The notes under the pieces: generated by a model
Databases searched by the model: none
What the model saw: only the letters and a program-made list of their open reading frames with translations
What the model was told of the DNA's origin: nothing
Assembly: GCA_022496185.1 (NCBI GenBank)
Contig: WTXG01000093.1
Span: 62,001 to 126,000, forward strand
Origin: Multifurca ochricompacta
Taxonomy: Eukaryota; Basidiomycota; Agaricomycetes; Russulales; Russulaceae
DNA length: 64,000 nucleotides
Direction of reading: 5' to 3'
Translations under genes and position numbers: made by a program
Part shown: positions 33,434-44,900 of the stretch, in pieces
How the letters are laid out: each line of letters begins with the position of its first letter
Position numbering within the stretch: position 1 is the stretch's first letter

Positions 33434-34713
33434 ATGCAACTCCCTTTACAAAATACGTTCGTAACTCACCTGTCCCTCTAACACTCTGCTTCTAACATAC
33501 TTTTTAGCTTCGAGGCTCTTGAAGCCTATGTTCAATCACAGAAGACCCTGCTGGCCCGTACTCAATCAGATATAGACCGTCTTCGTGTTCTACGTGAGCA
33601 AGCTGCCCTTAGTCCGGAAGAGTTCTTCGACTCTTTGGATGAGAAGGTTTTCTTCACTCCATATACTCTCCTTATGACATCCTAATCACGTTATTGGTAG
33701 CTCAATGACAACACCCTTTGCCTTGAACACCAGCCTGAAATCGCGGCGGAGGTCCAAGACAAGATTAATTGGGATCTATTCAAAGGGATAGGTGTGCATC
33801 CTCATCTTCCTTTCTTTCCCTTTTCTCAAAGTTTTTATTTTTTTCAAAGATCCCACTCCCTTCCAGACATTTGCCGCTGATCTTCGTGCAATGCATTATG
33901 CACGATCGCAACCATCAACAACGCAACAAAGCGCTTTGTCATCGGTGCAGCAGCTCGTTCGTTCAGCAAGACGCACTATCGTCGAACCGGTGCTTGCCTC
34001 TTTTGAGCTTTCCTCAGACTCATCCGATGATGAGCAGCAACCAGCGCCTGACAACCTTCGCCGCGCTCAACAAAGAGAGCAGCTTCGCCGCATACATCTC
34101 CGCAAGAGTGGACTCACTTTGCGCGCCTCAGGAGTGCACGTCCGTCGGGATATTGAAGACGAGAGCGCGGATGTCGACATTGCAACCGACGGCGAACCAT
34201 TAGCACTCACCCCTAACGACCTAATTACGTCCCTGCCATTACCTTCCCCAGCCGAGCCACATGCTATGTCGAATTCCAGAATGCGATCCCCACGCCCTTC
34301 ACGATCCCGTCGGCCCCTGCCGACTCGCTCTCCAGCAACAGAGACAAAGGCAAAGATGCCTGTCCTCAAAGCGGCCAAGCAGTCCTATGAGCCTGATAGA
34401 CCCCCTCCCGGGGCCGCCGCTGTCAAGAAGGAGAAGCCAAAATCGGAGACGTACAAGCAGGCGTGGTCCATATCAGAACAGCACCTCCTCGAGCGGCTTC
34501 TCACCGAGATTCCGGACGGTGAGAAGAATCGGTACGTGAACTTGTTTCACCTTGATGATGTGAGCGGTGTTGATATGGATCCACAGGTGGTCCAAGATAT
34601 CAAAAGCTATGGGTGGTCGCCGTACTCCGCGTCAGGTAGCGAGTCGCGTACAAAAGTATTTTGAAAAGTTGAGGTTTTTCGGTGTAAACGTCGAGCAAGC
34701 GTCAATCTCTTGA
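33434..34713 (+). CDS. SANT/Myb-domain protein, putative chromatin or transcription factor
   Basis: Five exons (33434-33456, 33508-33646, 33701-33791, 33850-34531, 34587-34713) give 353 residues. The N-terminus is a coiled coil (FEALEAYVQSQKTLLARTQ, SDIDRLRVLREQAALSP). The middle is Ser/Pro/Arg-rich and probably disordered. The C-terminus is a SANT/Myb repeat: AWSISEQHLLERLLTEIPDG from residue 289, then WSKISKAMGGRRTPRQVASR and VQKYFEKL, with Trp290 and Trp313 in the expected places; the second half forms only after splicing. Such domains bind DNA or histone tails. I know a similar N-terminal arrangement in Agaricomycete proteins that also carry a ZZ zinc finger; no ZZ finger is seen here. 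The short first exon with GTTCGT donor is the weakest part. The exon 4 acceptor TTTTTTCAAAG is also unusual. Confidence 0.75.
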
Positions 34714-35104
34714 CCAGCTGCCTATGTTTCTTTTCTACCTACCATTTTTCACTACCAAAGTAACTTTGTAACTGTGGACTGTGGACTGTGTCCCCTGAGA
34801 TGCCACGTTACTATAATCGTAATCGTAATCGTATATCGTATGCGTATACGTATACGTATGCAAATGCAAGTTAAACATAGAGTTACAGGATAGGACACAG
34901 GTCAGACAGACCGACACGGACATGCGATCACCTGATCCCCGTCTCAAAACGGGAAAATGGGTATTCCGTTCCTCTTCTTCTATTCTATTAATATTGGCAC
35001 CCAAATTCTGACTTTTTTCACCCTCTCTAACAACGGTCAACTCTTTCTCACTCACCTAACTCGACTGTTTTTCTTTTTCCCCCTCCCCGCATACATACGA
35101 AATC
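34714..35104. other. Spacer with GTAATC and CGTATA tandems
   Basis: The 391 bp contain the 3' flank of the SANT gene and the promoter of the PBDC1 gene. Tandems ATCGTA (34814-34842) and CGTATA (34840-34859) lie together. I see no gene. Confidence 0.5.
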
Positions 35105-36616
35105 ATGGCCGGACAGTTTGACCCAAATCAAGCGCAGAATCTTGTCGAGGTACTGTAAACTTTTTCTTTCCTTTCCCCGCCCCCCCATCCCTTCTCATCC
35201 CCTTTTATTTTAGATCGAGAAACAGTATGTATTCGTTTGGTCTAAATTCCTTAATCATATTATTATCGTTATCATTATTATTATTTTTCTTGTGATGGCA
35301 TGGGCGGGCCGGACTCGTGGCCTCATCAATCTTGGTTGTTTCCTTCTTCTTCTTGGTCCTTGGTCTTGCTCTGCTCTCTGAATACTGGAGTACTCTGTTC
35401 TGGTTCTGGGTCTTTTTTTTTCTTTTTTTTAAAAAAAAAAAGAGGTTTCTGTTGCGGTGCTGAATATGAGGACATTTTGTTCGCCTTTTCTTTATTCACA
35501 GATTTGCTGTGAAAGCTGTCGAACATGCTCAGGTGCGAAAATTTCCTTTAGCCCCCCTCCCCTTCTTATTTTTCTTTTCGGACACTCACACCTTGTGGTG
35601 AAAATGTAGACGTATTGGAACATCCTCGCGAAGATCCCGCCTCGGGAACTGAAACTCACAAGGTTGGCCTTTTTTTCCCGCGCTGCTCCCCGTCTCATCT
35701 GTACCTCTCGCTAATATGAAAGGGAAATGAATGACTCACATGACTTTCTCCGGGGGGGTGGGGGGGGGGTGTGATTTGACTTGATTATCCAGATATGATG
35801 ATGAAATCTTTGAACATACCCTACGCGACTTTCCCGAATTTGCCACTGCGCCTCACGAACGCCTGATCGCGCTAGATGAGGAGTGGATGAAGAGTAAAGA
35901 GGGGAAGGAACGCTGGCGCGTGTTTATCAATACGTGCGTTTATCCAGAACGCACCTATGAGATGGACTGTTCACACACCCCCGCCCGCGCCACATGGACA
36001 CAGATACGAAAAGAAAATTACAGACTATAATTTTGGCTCGTTGATTCGCACGGACGGGACAAAGGAGTATAGCGAGACAAACACGATCTTTGGTGCGCTT
36101 TTTTTAAAAAAAATCTCTTCTCACGCCCTCACCGGATATCTTGCGAGTTGTCGTTGTTGACTGTCTTCTTACATGCGGTTCTTTTTTTTTTTTGGCAGTT
36201 ACACGAATACAGGTAAGGTGTCATCTCGCTTTGCGCTGCAAGCTCGGCAATTTTATTTTCGCGTATGACCCTGACGCTAACTGACACGCGCACACACGCG
36301 CAACAGTTCTATGCTATTGAGGTACGCTGGTCCACGTGCGACTCCCCCCTTCCCCGTCTTCTCAGTTGATTTTTCTCACTTTCAAAAAAATAAAAATAAA
36401 ATGCGTGATTTGTAGATCTCCCGTAACCGATTAGGTCTTAACGACAAGGCGCACGAGGTGGCCAAAGAAGAAGCGAGGAAGGAGCGCGAGGAGAAGGAGA
36501 AGGCGGAGAAAAAAAAGGCGGGAAAGAAAAAGAGCGACAAGGGCAAAGCGGGTCAAATGGGAAAAGCGGGCCGGGAAGGGGAGTGGGAAGGAGGGAATCA
36601 TCATGTGTCGTTGTGA
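35105..36616 (+). CDS. PBDC1 / Ypl225w homologue
   Basis: Nine exons (35105-35149, 35214-35224, 35502-35532, 35610-35662, 35793-35933, 36004-36092, 36199-36212, 36307-36321, 36416-36616) give 199 residues. The sequence FAVKAVEHAQTYWNILAKIP, KLTRYDDEIFEHTLRDFPEF, KERWRVFINTYEKKITDYNF, GSLIRTDGTKEYSETNTIF and VTRIQFYAIEISRNRLGLND follows the PBDC1 family end to end. The yeast member Ypl225w is reported to be a co-translational chaperone for eEF1A, so a cytosolic role in folding that GTPase is inferred. The C-terminal 50 residues are a Lys/Glu-rich tail that the family does not require. Exons 2, 7 and 8 are only 11, 14 and 15 nt. Two introns hold T-run/A-run junctions (35412-35442 and 36099-36113). 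Confidence 0.9.
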
Positions 36617-36684
36617 GAGCTGCTACTCTACTGCCCAAGTAACTGCATGATCAGTCAAGTCAAATTTCACACAATAATCGCACT

Positions 36685-38072
36685 ATGACATGCGCTCTAC
36701 TACTTCGTTTACCATTCGATACTCTCGAACTTATCGCAGGGGCGTTAGATGAACGTCCTGATCTACTTTCCCTTGCCTTGTCATGCTCAACATGGAAGGG
36801 CATCATCATCCCTCGTCACCTCGAATACTGTGAAATATTCTTATCTGCGGATCACATTTCGATTTGGAGGCATCTCGCCGAGAGACCAAGCCTGGCATCG
36901 AACGTACGCAAACTCGTGATCTCCGACTCCAAATTCTACCATCCCGGAGTATACCTCACACCGATAACCGGCCCCCGATGGCAGATTCCTACTACCCTAG
37001 TTAACCATTTGCTAGATAGCACATTTATGAGAGAGCAGCCCGGTTACCCTTTAAGGGCATTGCGAAACATGAGACTGCTTAAAACACTTGAATTCGAGGG
37101 AGTACCCGACATACTCTCCCTCTTTCTCGCACACATACCCTCCGTAGAGAATTTGATTTTGAGGTCATCTAGATCACATGGTACCGAAGTCTTCGAAGGC
37201 GTCCAGGTAAGCACAAACCTCAACATCAAAGGCCCATTACTCACATGGCGACTCACAGCAGCTCTGGGAACTCCCCAACATCAAGTCTGCAATGCTAACC
37301 GAAATGCCATTGGCGGGAAATATCTTTCGCGCCGTCCTGTCATCCACTCTGTTTTGCAGGTCTGTTCTTTTGCCTCCTGACCCGGAAAGAAGGATAGATT
37401 TTCAGGCAATCGCTAGGTTCTTCATTTACCACATTTCGTCGGTTATGATCCCGACATCGCCTGCTTATTGGAAGATTGTCGATTTCCCTTCCTCGTAGAA
37501 CTCAATCTAGGTTGGGGTTGGACGTTCGATACACACCCTTACGCGCTACGCTTTTTGGAAGTGCACCCGACCATCGAAAGCCTGACATGGTCCTTCGCTT
37601 ACAATGTTACTCTGCGGCATGGTTCGCTTCCCCGTCTCAAGCATCTATCTGTGTCCCACCCTTCCTTTGTTCGTGCCCTCAGTGTGGCCCACGAACCCTT
37701 TAGGCTTTGCCTAGAGTCCCTCGGTGACCTTTTTTGTTCTCAAGTGACTTACCGACGGACCTGAGGGAAATCGATGGTACCACGGTCCGCAAGCTGTCCA
37801 TCAGATTCTGCGATAGTCTTGCCACTCTCCGCGCAGTCGCCACTTTCTTCCCCTCGGTGACTCACCTCAGCATCCATGATAGCGTCTTCATCCCCAATTC
37901 GAAATTGTCCAGGGCGTTTAAAAAGGTCGTCCCCCGTGTCTTTCCCCGCCGCATCGCGAACCGAATAAGCCCGAACTGCCTGCGCGTCGAGGACGTCATC
38001 CCTCTCTTTCCCGAGCTGGAAGATCTCAGCGGCCCAAGTTTCCCTCACGGGATCGCGGTGTCCTCGCTTTAA
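36685..38072 (+). CDS. F-box-like protein, frame not resolved
   Basis: The first exon (36685-37206) starts MTCALLLRLPFDTLELIAGA and LSLALSCSTWKGIIIPRHLE, the pattern of an F-box (Leu-Pro, Leu..Cys..W) that links a substrate receptor to an SCF ubiquitin ligase. Exon 2 (from 37262) continues LWELPNIKSAMLTEMPLAGN in phase. After about 37359 the leucine-rich-repeat-like sequence continues in another frame (37417-37764, VELNLGWGWTFDTHPYALRF) and then in a third (37745-38072, TVRKLSIRFCDSLATLRAVA). No canonical splice pair that I could find joins them without a shift. So either unusual introns are used or the gene has two frameshifts. F-box/LRR genes are numerous and fast-changing in Agaricomycetes, so decay is plausible. 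Confidence 0.5.
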
Positions 38073-41000
38073 GATATACGAGCGCGCTTCCCAAAAATTC
38101 GTCATCTCGAACCCTTCGACCTGCAGTTTTTTTTCTTTCTACGAGGCTCCCCGTGTCTAATGGGTTATGTCTTACCCTTTGAGCATGCTTACCACACATT
38201 ATCTACAAACACCGTAGGCCTTGATGATATCGCCGCCGAGTCGCGTCTCTGGTCCGTCGTGTGAGTTGTGTGGTGTTGCGTTATTAGGGGGGGTCAGGTG
38301 GGGAGTGCAAATTAAGGCAAGTATCCAAGCAAAGCAGCAATAACAGCCAGCCCCCTTTAACGTAGCCTAATAATGTTATATTGCTCCTTCCCTTCCACCC
38401 TTCTTCTCCTTGGTCCCAGTTCTAAATAATATCGTGCGTACTATAAACTCCGCGATAGAGCGTGAATTCGGCGTTTGTGTCGGTGCCTCGTCGGTAAAGA
38501 GTCACAAGGGATTGGCAAGACAAGGTCCGAATAGTGGTAGTAAGCCGTGTCAAGTCAGTCAGTCAGTCATTTCAGTCATTCATCTCATCTCGCCAACCTG
38601 CATAAAGTTTTTATTTTTATTTTATTTTTTTAAGCGGTTAGGTTTTAAGGTGATATAGCCACTTGGGGTGACTGACTTTCGAGAAAACAAAGGGGGAGGA
38701 GAGGAGGGGGGGGGGAATATAACAACAGGTGAGGTCGAATGGTCAGCGGTCGGAGTCGGGGTCGGGGTCGGGTCGTTCGGGTACCTGGTACCCAAGGAAC
38801 GTTGAACTTAATGGGCTACCATCCCCACCCTACACATACACACACACGCAAGTCGGCTCGTGCTCATGTTGGATTCTTAAACTTAACTTTTGTTTTGTTT
38901 TGTTTTTATATGCATCAGAGCACGAGATGTTACAGGACCCGTTCCGAAGACAACGGTAGATGGATGGATGAGTGAAGAGATGTCAGGTCAGGGAGGGTCA
39001 GGGAGGGTGTGTCTGTGTGTCTGTGTCCAGGTTCTCAAACCCCGTCGCCCCCGTCGCCAAAGGGATACCGTATACCAACCCTCGGGAGAGTGAAGGGAAA
39101 AAATAAGAATCGCAAGGAAAAATTAAAAGGAAAGGTGGGGGATTTTTCAACCTAACATACATGCACATGCACATACACATACACATACACATGCCCGAGG
39201 GGGGTGGGGAGAACTCAAAAGTATCATATGATGATGACAATGACTAGGAACACATTGAACATAAGAGAACAAACGGAGCGGAGAGCGGAGAATGATAAGA
39301 AAAAGGCAATTTTGACCCGGGGCGGGGTTAGACTCCTCTTTTCAAATCAATTAATCAATCAATTCCTTCATCTTTCCTTACTCTTACTGGAGTGAGGTGG
39401 GTGTGGGTGAAGACGAAGGTATCGATCGCGCGCAATTAATTGTACCTCCATTAAGCACCCAAATAATGATTTTTAAAAACAAACAAACAAACAAACAAAC
39501 AATAAAAAAAACCCTGATTTGCGTGGCACCCATCTGTCTGTCTGAAAAATCATTCAACTCATTCCATTCCATTCATTTCAATCATTCTTCTTCTCTTCCA
39601 AGGAAGTGGGAGTGGGAAAGAAAGAAGAAGAAAAAAAAAAATTCAAAAAACTAAAAAAGGGAAAGGCGGCGCGGTGTGCGGATGTGCGGACACGAGGGGA
39701 AAAAGTTGGAGATAACCCCGTCGGCCGGTATCATCGTCAGGAGTGGCGTAGGACAGGGGCTTCCGAGTGATCCTTGAGAAAAGAAAGAGTGAGGGAGAGG
39801 GTACTAGCGTGGCAGTGCCCTATGAATGATTGATGATTGAATGAATGATTATATGATTATATGATTTCTTTCCCTTTCTCTTTCTCTCTCTCGATCGACC
39901 AAGGGACCATGATCATCATAAATAAGGTACGAGTAATACATCCATTCAGTCCTCTAGCCTATCAGCCAGTGTATTAGTATTAGTACTGAGGGACGGATCC
40001 CAGCGAGGAGGTTCCGTTCCAACCTGAATGGACTCGTCCTTCTAGTTCAGAAATCTCATTCCCAAAATCGCGCAAGTGCGCGAGACACAGGAAAAAATGA
40101 ATGAATAAAAATAAGATCCCCAAATGTAGAATCACCCGTCCCGAGTAGCCGATATTGGACCCGTCCATCCTTGCGGAGGCCGGGACCCTATCCTTTTTCT
40201 GTTTAGTTTGTTTATTTGTTTACTTGTTTGTTTAAGTCGAACATCGGACATGCGCGGACGAACGTTGCAAAAGTGCTTGAAATAAATTTGTTTATCCGTA
40301 GAGTGTATTGTCTATCTGTACGTATTGCGGATGGAGCTGGAGAAGTAAATTAGACCGGCTCAACTCATGGTGTGTGTGTATCTGAACTAGTGGCCACCTT
40401 ACACGTCATCATCTCGGAAACTTGATGGTATAACCGGCAATTCAGCCGCAGGGTCGAATATATACATACCTTTTGATAAAGAAGGGCAATTGAAGGAGGG
40501 GAGGGGGGGGGGAGAGTGGAGAGAGGCCACGCGGAGGGAGGCGAGCCTATCATCATATTGAAAATTAGTCTTGGGAAGCGAGCGTAATTCGGTAGCGATC
40601 ATTCAATTTCCGTTGTTGTAGTCTTGCATATAGAATACAAGGAATAATGTTTGTGGTGTGAGAGACAAGGAAAGTGAAGGAAGGAAGGAAGGGGTAGAAG
40701 AGAGCTAACCCAGATTGGCACTCGTAGATTCGAAAATTCGTCCCGTCGATTAGGTAGTAGTCGGGGATGGGCGGGGCGCTCGCACTGAGACCTCCCCCTC
40801 GCACTTTCCCATTCGCGGACGCGACAGAGAAATGATGCGACGAGATGAGGATTTCAAAAGATCTGAGTCTGACATGCAGGACGTAAGTAGGATCACTGCC
40901 TTTGTGTGACCTTGCATTCATTTTTAGGACAGGTACCCGGGACGAATAAGCCGCCGGAGAGGGTTTCCTTGTGTTTTGTTTTCGCGATAACGCTCTCTCG

Positions 41001-41669
41001 GCCCGCTCTTCCTGTGTGGCATCACAGAACAGGGCACAGACGGGAGCAAGGGCCTGAGAGGGAGGGGGTTGCGGTGGTAGCCAGGGTTCGCGTTCATGTG
41101 CTTCATTCTCCTTTGAGTCAACTCACAAAACGCCATTTAGTCCGTAACTTTGCAGACGGCGCAACGAATGTGAATGCGAATGCGAACGGGAATGGGAACG
41201 CATTGGGGCAAGCACGGCGACTCTGATGCGGATAGATGATCACTTTTTTTCAATTGAGTTGAGGAATAAAAAACAGGTTTTTGTTTTTTCCACTGGATGC
41301 TACTACTTACTTGACTTGTAAGCGCGCTTATTGCAGATGGAGAAAAGACCGATAACCAGGAATTAGTACAATAAGGAGGAGTAGAACCAACAAGTTCGTT
41401 GTTCGACCTGGCGGGAGAAATCCAACAAATGATCGGAGCCTACCAAGCACCGAGCGAGGAAGAGTGCGATGAAGGCACGCAAGCTAAGCTAAGAGGTACA
41501 ACTGGGGATGCGACACCACCACGACCAGCTGCCAACTGCCAATTGCCAACTGCCAACTGCCAACTGTTCATTCACTTTTTACGTGTTTTCAGTTAGACCT
41601 CGACTCGGACCTGAGACTCGGGGACTCGGGATAATGTCGAGTAATCATCTGTTGGCTCATCTTCTTTCT

Positions 41670-41712
41670 TATATTATATTATAATATAATTATATAATAT
41701 AATTATAATATT
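41670..41712. repeat. AT-only palindromic block
   Basis: Forty-three bases made only of A and T, arranged as overlapping TATAATATAATTATA-type palindromes, about 220-265 bp upstream of the Timeless start codon. It could extrude as a cruciform or simply be a mutable AT microsatellite. Confidence 0.8.
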
Positions 41713-41783
41713 GACTCGGCGCAGCGCGAAATGTCACGGATCACGTGTAGTTGTGACGCCTCGTGAGACATGTGACTGATATG

Positions 41784-41816
41784 ATCCGCGTGGGGTCATC
41801 CATCCGCGTGGGGTCA
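41784..41816 (+). promoter_or_regulatory. 15 bp direct repeat upstream of the Timeless gene
   Basis: The string ATCCGCGTGGGGTCA occurs twice, at 41784-41798 and 41802-41816, 118-150 bp before the Timeless start. An 18 bp spacing puts both copies near the same face of the helix when DNA bending is allowed. I do not know a fungal factor with this exact site; CGTGGGG resembles zinc-finger sites of the stress or carbon-response type. Regulation by it is an inference from the repetition. Confidence 0.35.
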
Positions 41817-41933
41817 CTGTTTCTCGTTCCTCATTCTCTGCGCCTGACAACCGTGCCCCGTGATTTTATTTTTATTTTTTTTTCTTCAAGATCCTCATTT
41901 ATTCATTGACTACTGGTTTGAAATTACAGAAAC

Positions 41934-44900
41934 ATGGCAGATGGGGATGATATTTCAATATCTTCTGGGGAAGGTCAACAAGACGAATATACACAAAGAC
42001 GTGCCATTCTGGAACCGGCGATTCTCAACGTCGTCAATGCTCTAGGTGGTTATGAGAATGGTGTTTATCGTCTTGGGGATGAAGTGTATGGTTGCTTGAA
42101 GGATCTGAAAAAGTATTGGCGGAAGGATGACACCGATGATGAACGTACCGTCGCCCGCATCTTATGGGCCTCCCGCGTCCTCCCTAATGATTTGATCCCA
42201 ATCATCCTTGAGACCGCGGGCAAGGGTCACGTTGAAGATAAACGAGCTATCGCATGCATCGATCTTATTACTGCGATGACTTGGCCTATTGACTTGGCCG
42301 AGGAGCTCAAAGAATTGGACGAAGAGCTGGATCGTGGTACGGACTATACCCAACTTCTGCAGAGTCACCTGCACTACAAGGCGGCCCTCCTTAGAACGGG
42401 GGTCCTGCAAGCATTCTTTGGCATCATTCTTCCCTGTCTTGCTCGTAGCCCCAAGACGAGGACGGAGCGTGATGTCCAAATCGTCAACGTCGTCCTTCAC
42501 GTTCTCCGGAATCTCGCCTTTATCAGGGACTTACCTGCCAATGTACATCTTAGCACCGACCAAGCAGAGTTTGCTTCCCTTCAGAGCAAACTTATCCGCA
42601 CACTTTCCGAATCTCACTTCTTCGATCTTCTCCTCACTATTGCCTCCAGTGCGGCGAGCGATGTCATGTTCAATAACTGGAACACGCTTGTTCTCGAAAT
42701 ACTTTATCTCCTGTTTCGGGGAGTTAAACCAACTAGTCTCGTGCTAGAACAAACGGCGGTGAGTTTGGTTTTTTGTTTTTTTTTCTTCTTTGATTCCTTT
42801 TTGGCCTGGAAAAAATAAATCTGTCCCCCATGACAATCGTGACCTTTAAAGTTCCCAACAGCAAACGAAACAAAACTTGCGCCAACTGCTGACAGTGGAA
42901 GATAAACGCCGGAAAGACTTCGCACGCAATGCGCCTTCACGTCATTCACGTTTTGGTACCACAATCTCGGTACGATTAAACCCAAAAAAGGCCACGGGGA
43001 CGTCGGATGTGGCTGCCGAGGGTGATACGGATAACCCGATTGCTCCCGATACGCCTTCCTCGTCCGCGTCTACGTCCCAACCGTTCGTCCTCCATCGACA
43101 GCAGGCGCTGAGCAAAGAGCCTGGGGCGGTCATCGATCTCATCAAGCGCCAGAACAAACAGAAGGGGAAGAAGGAAGATGAGTTTGCACGCGACGACAAC
43201 CTGACGCCGGAGGCGAGAACCGTGCTACGTGGACTCGCTCGCACGTTCATTGAATCTTGTTTTAATCGTGCGCAGCTTCCCCCATCCTTGTCATAACGCT
43301 CATTGCCCCTAACGGAAAGACGGGGTTGGGGTTGGGGTTTGATCGTGTTGTCGTTTGCACGTGGGGAACGATAACGTTTTTTTTTTTTTTTGAACCCTGG
43401 CCCTGGTACAGCTTTCCTCGCATCGTTACTCAAGGATATCAAGTCGGAGCGCCCAAAGATAACTGAGAAGGACAACCTCCGCCTGCTCTTCGTCACAAAA
43501 TGGTTCCTTGAGTACTTCATCGCTGTCCGTGCACAGGAGAAGAGTGTGGATGGGTCTAATCTATGGGCGTTTGGGCTCGTCGGCGAGGTCATTGAACGTG
43601 GTTGGATTGTATGGGTGCTCAAACGTATGAATGGCGCGGTTGAAGCGAAGGTAAGAGAGAAAAGGGAGCGTTGCGCCACCTGCGTCATTCATTTCACTTT
43701 CATTGACTTATTATTATTCTTATAATATGTTCGGTGATGGCATGCAACAGCCCAAGTTATGGACAGAGCTGCAGGCGGGTATCGAGTGCCTGACACAACT
43801 GCTCGTGCTCCTCGAGGCGATGGCCTCCCCTGATGAAGGAACGAGCGGCGGGACAGAGCTCCACGAAGCGGCGGACCTGTTGCAACAACAGATCGTCTAC
43901 AATGGTCAAGTGCTGGATGCCGCCCTCGACGGTCTGCGTGTTTACAAGGACGGCACGCAATCTCTCACGTTCCTGTCCGCTAGCGTGCATCTCGCGTATG
44001 CTCTCATGCGGATGCTCGAGAGATGGGCCAAAAAGACGGGAGATGGCTCGTACGTGCGGAAGCGAGCGAAGCCCAAAAGAAAGCAGAAAACTAAAGGTGA
44101 GCGCTCGCTCTTCCGCACTGTTTTGTATATCTCTTACACTACCCTTCTCTCCCAACCAACGCTTCTCTGTCTTCGTTACTCTCCCGTGTTGTGTGTGTGT
44201 GTGTGTCCGGATTGGAATATCCGCTCCGAGATATAGGTCGTAACGCGGAAGGACCGGACGGTGTTCCCGACGTTGAGGTTGAGGAGGAAGAAGAGCCTAC
44301 GCAAGCAGGACAAGAAGAGGGTAACGTGATAGAAGAGACCGTGTTCACTTTTGATAGTTTCGAATTGGTAAGAGGAGACCGACTTCCAAGCGCCTGGCGT
44401 GTCATCTTCTCTCACTCATTCACTCACTCACTCACTTACCCTCGGGCCGTCACTTACCGAACCCCAGAAATTCGCAAACTCGGACATCACACAGTCGCTG
44501 TTGATTTACCTTGGGCGTTACAAAGAATTCACATCTATAGAAGAAATGAAACGCGTGGTCAGCTTGTTGCATCGGCAAGCGGTCCGTGCAAAAGCTGAGG
44601 GATTGTTCTTCCAAGTGAGTTGCAATCTCAGTTGGAGGAGGAGGGGGGAGGGTTGGGAGAAGATTGTGCGGAATGCAGACTAAATGACTGATCGGTCAGG
44701 TATCCGCACTGAATCTGTTCAAAATCATTCTTGCGGATCATGGGACCTTCCCCAAAGATCAGCCATACAAGGACCTCGTAGCGCTCATCAACTACATACT
44801 CCGTCAATTCTTCAAAGCCGTTGAGGCGGACTCGTTCGTACTTATCGAGGTAAGCTCCTTGGGCGTCTTCCTGTCACACATATACACAACTCTCTAATGC

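Larger units (their letters stand above)
38073..41933. other. 3.9 kb stretch without a recognised gene
   Basis: The beginning may include decayed sequence related to the F-box gene (a frame reading GLDDIAAESRLWSVV at 38218-38262 and NNIVRTINSAIEREFGVCVG near 38425). The rest has simple repeats: ACACAT (39163-39192), AAAC (39477-39501), TTTG-like (40203-40233). A frame at 41143-41225 has an NANANGNGNA repeat and no domain. The final 300 bp are the presumed promoter of the Timeless gene. Confidence 0.4.

Noticed and set aside
41143..41225. NANANGNGNA repeat peptide as a possible gene
   Set aside because: It is a simple repeat in an open frame with no start context, no exon partner and no domain.
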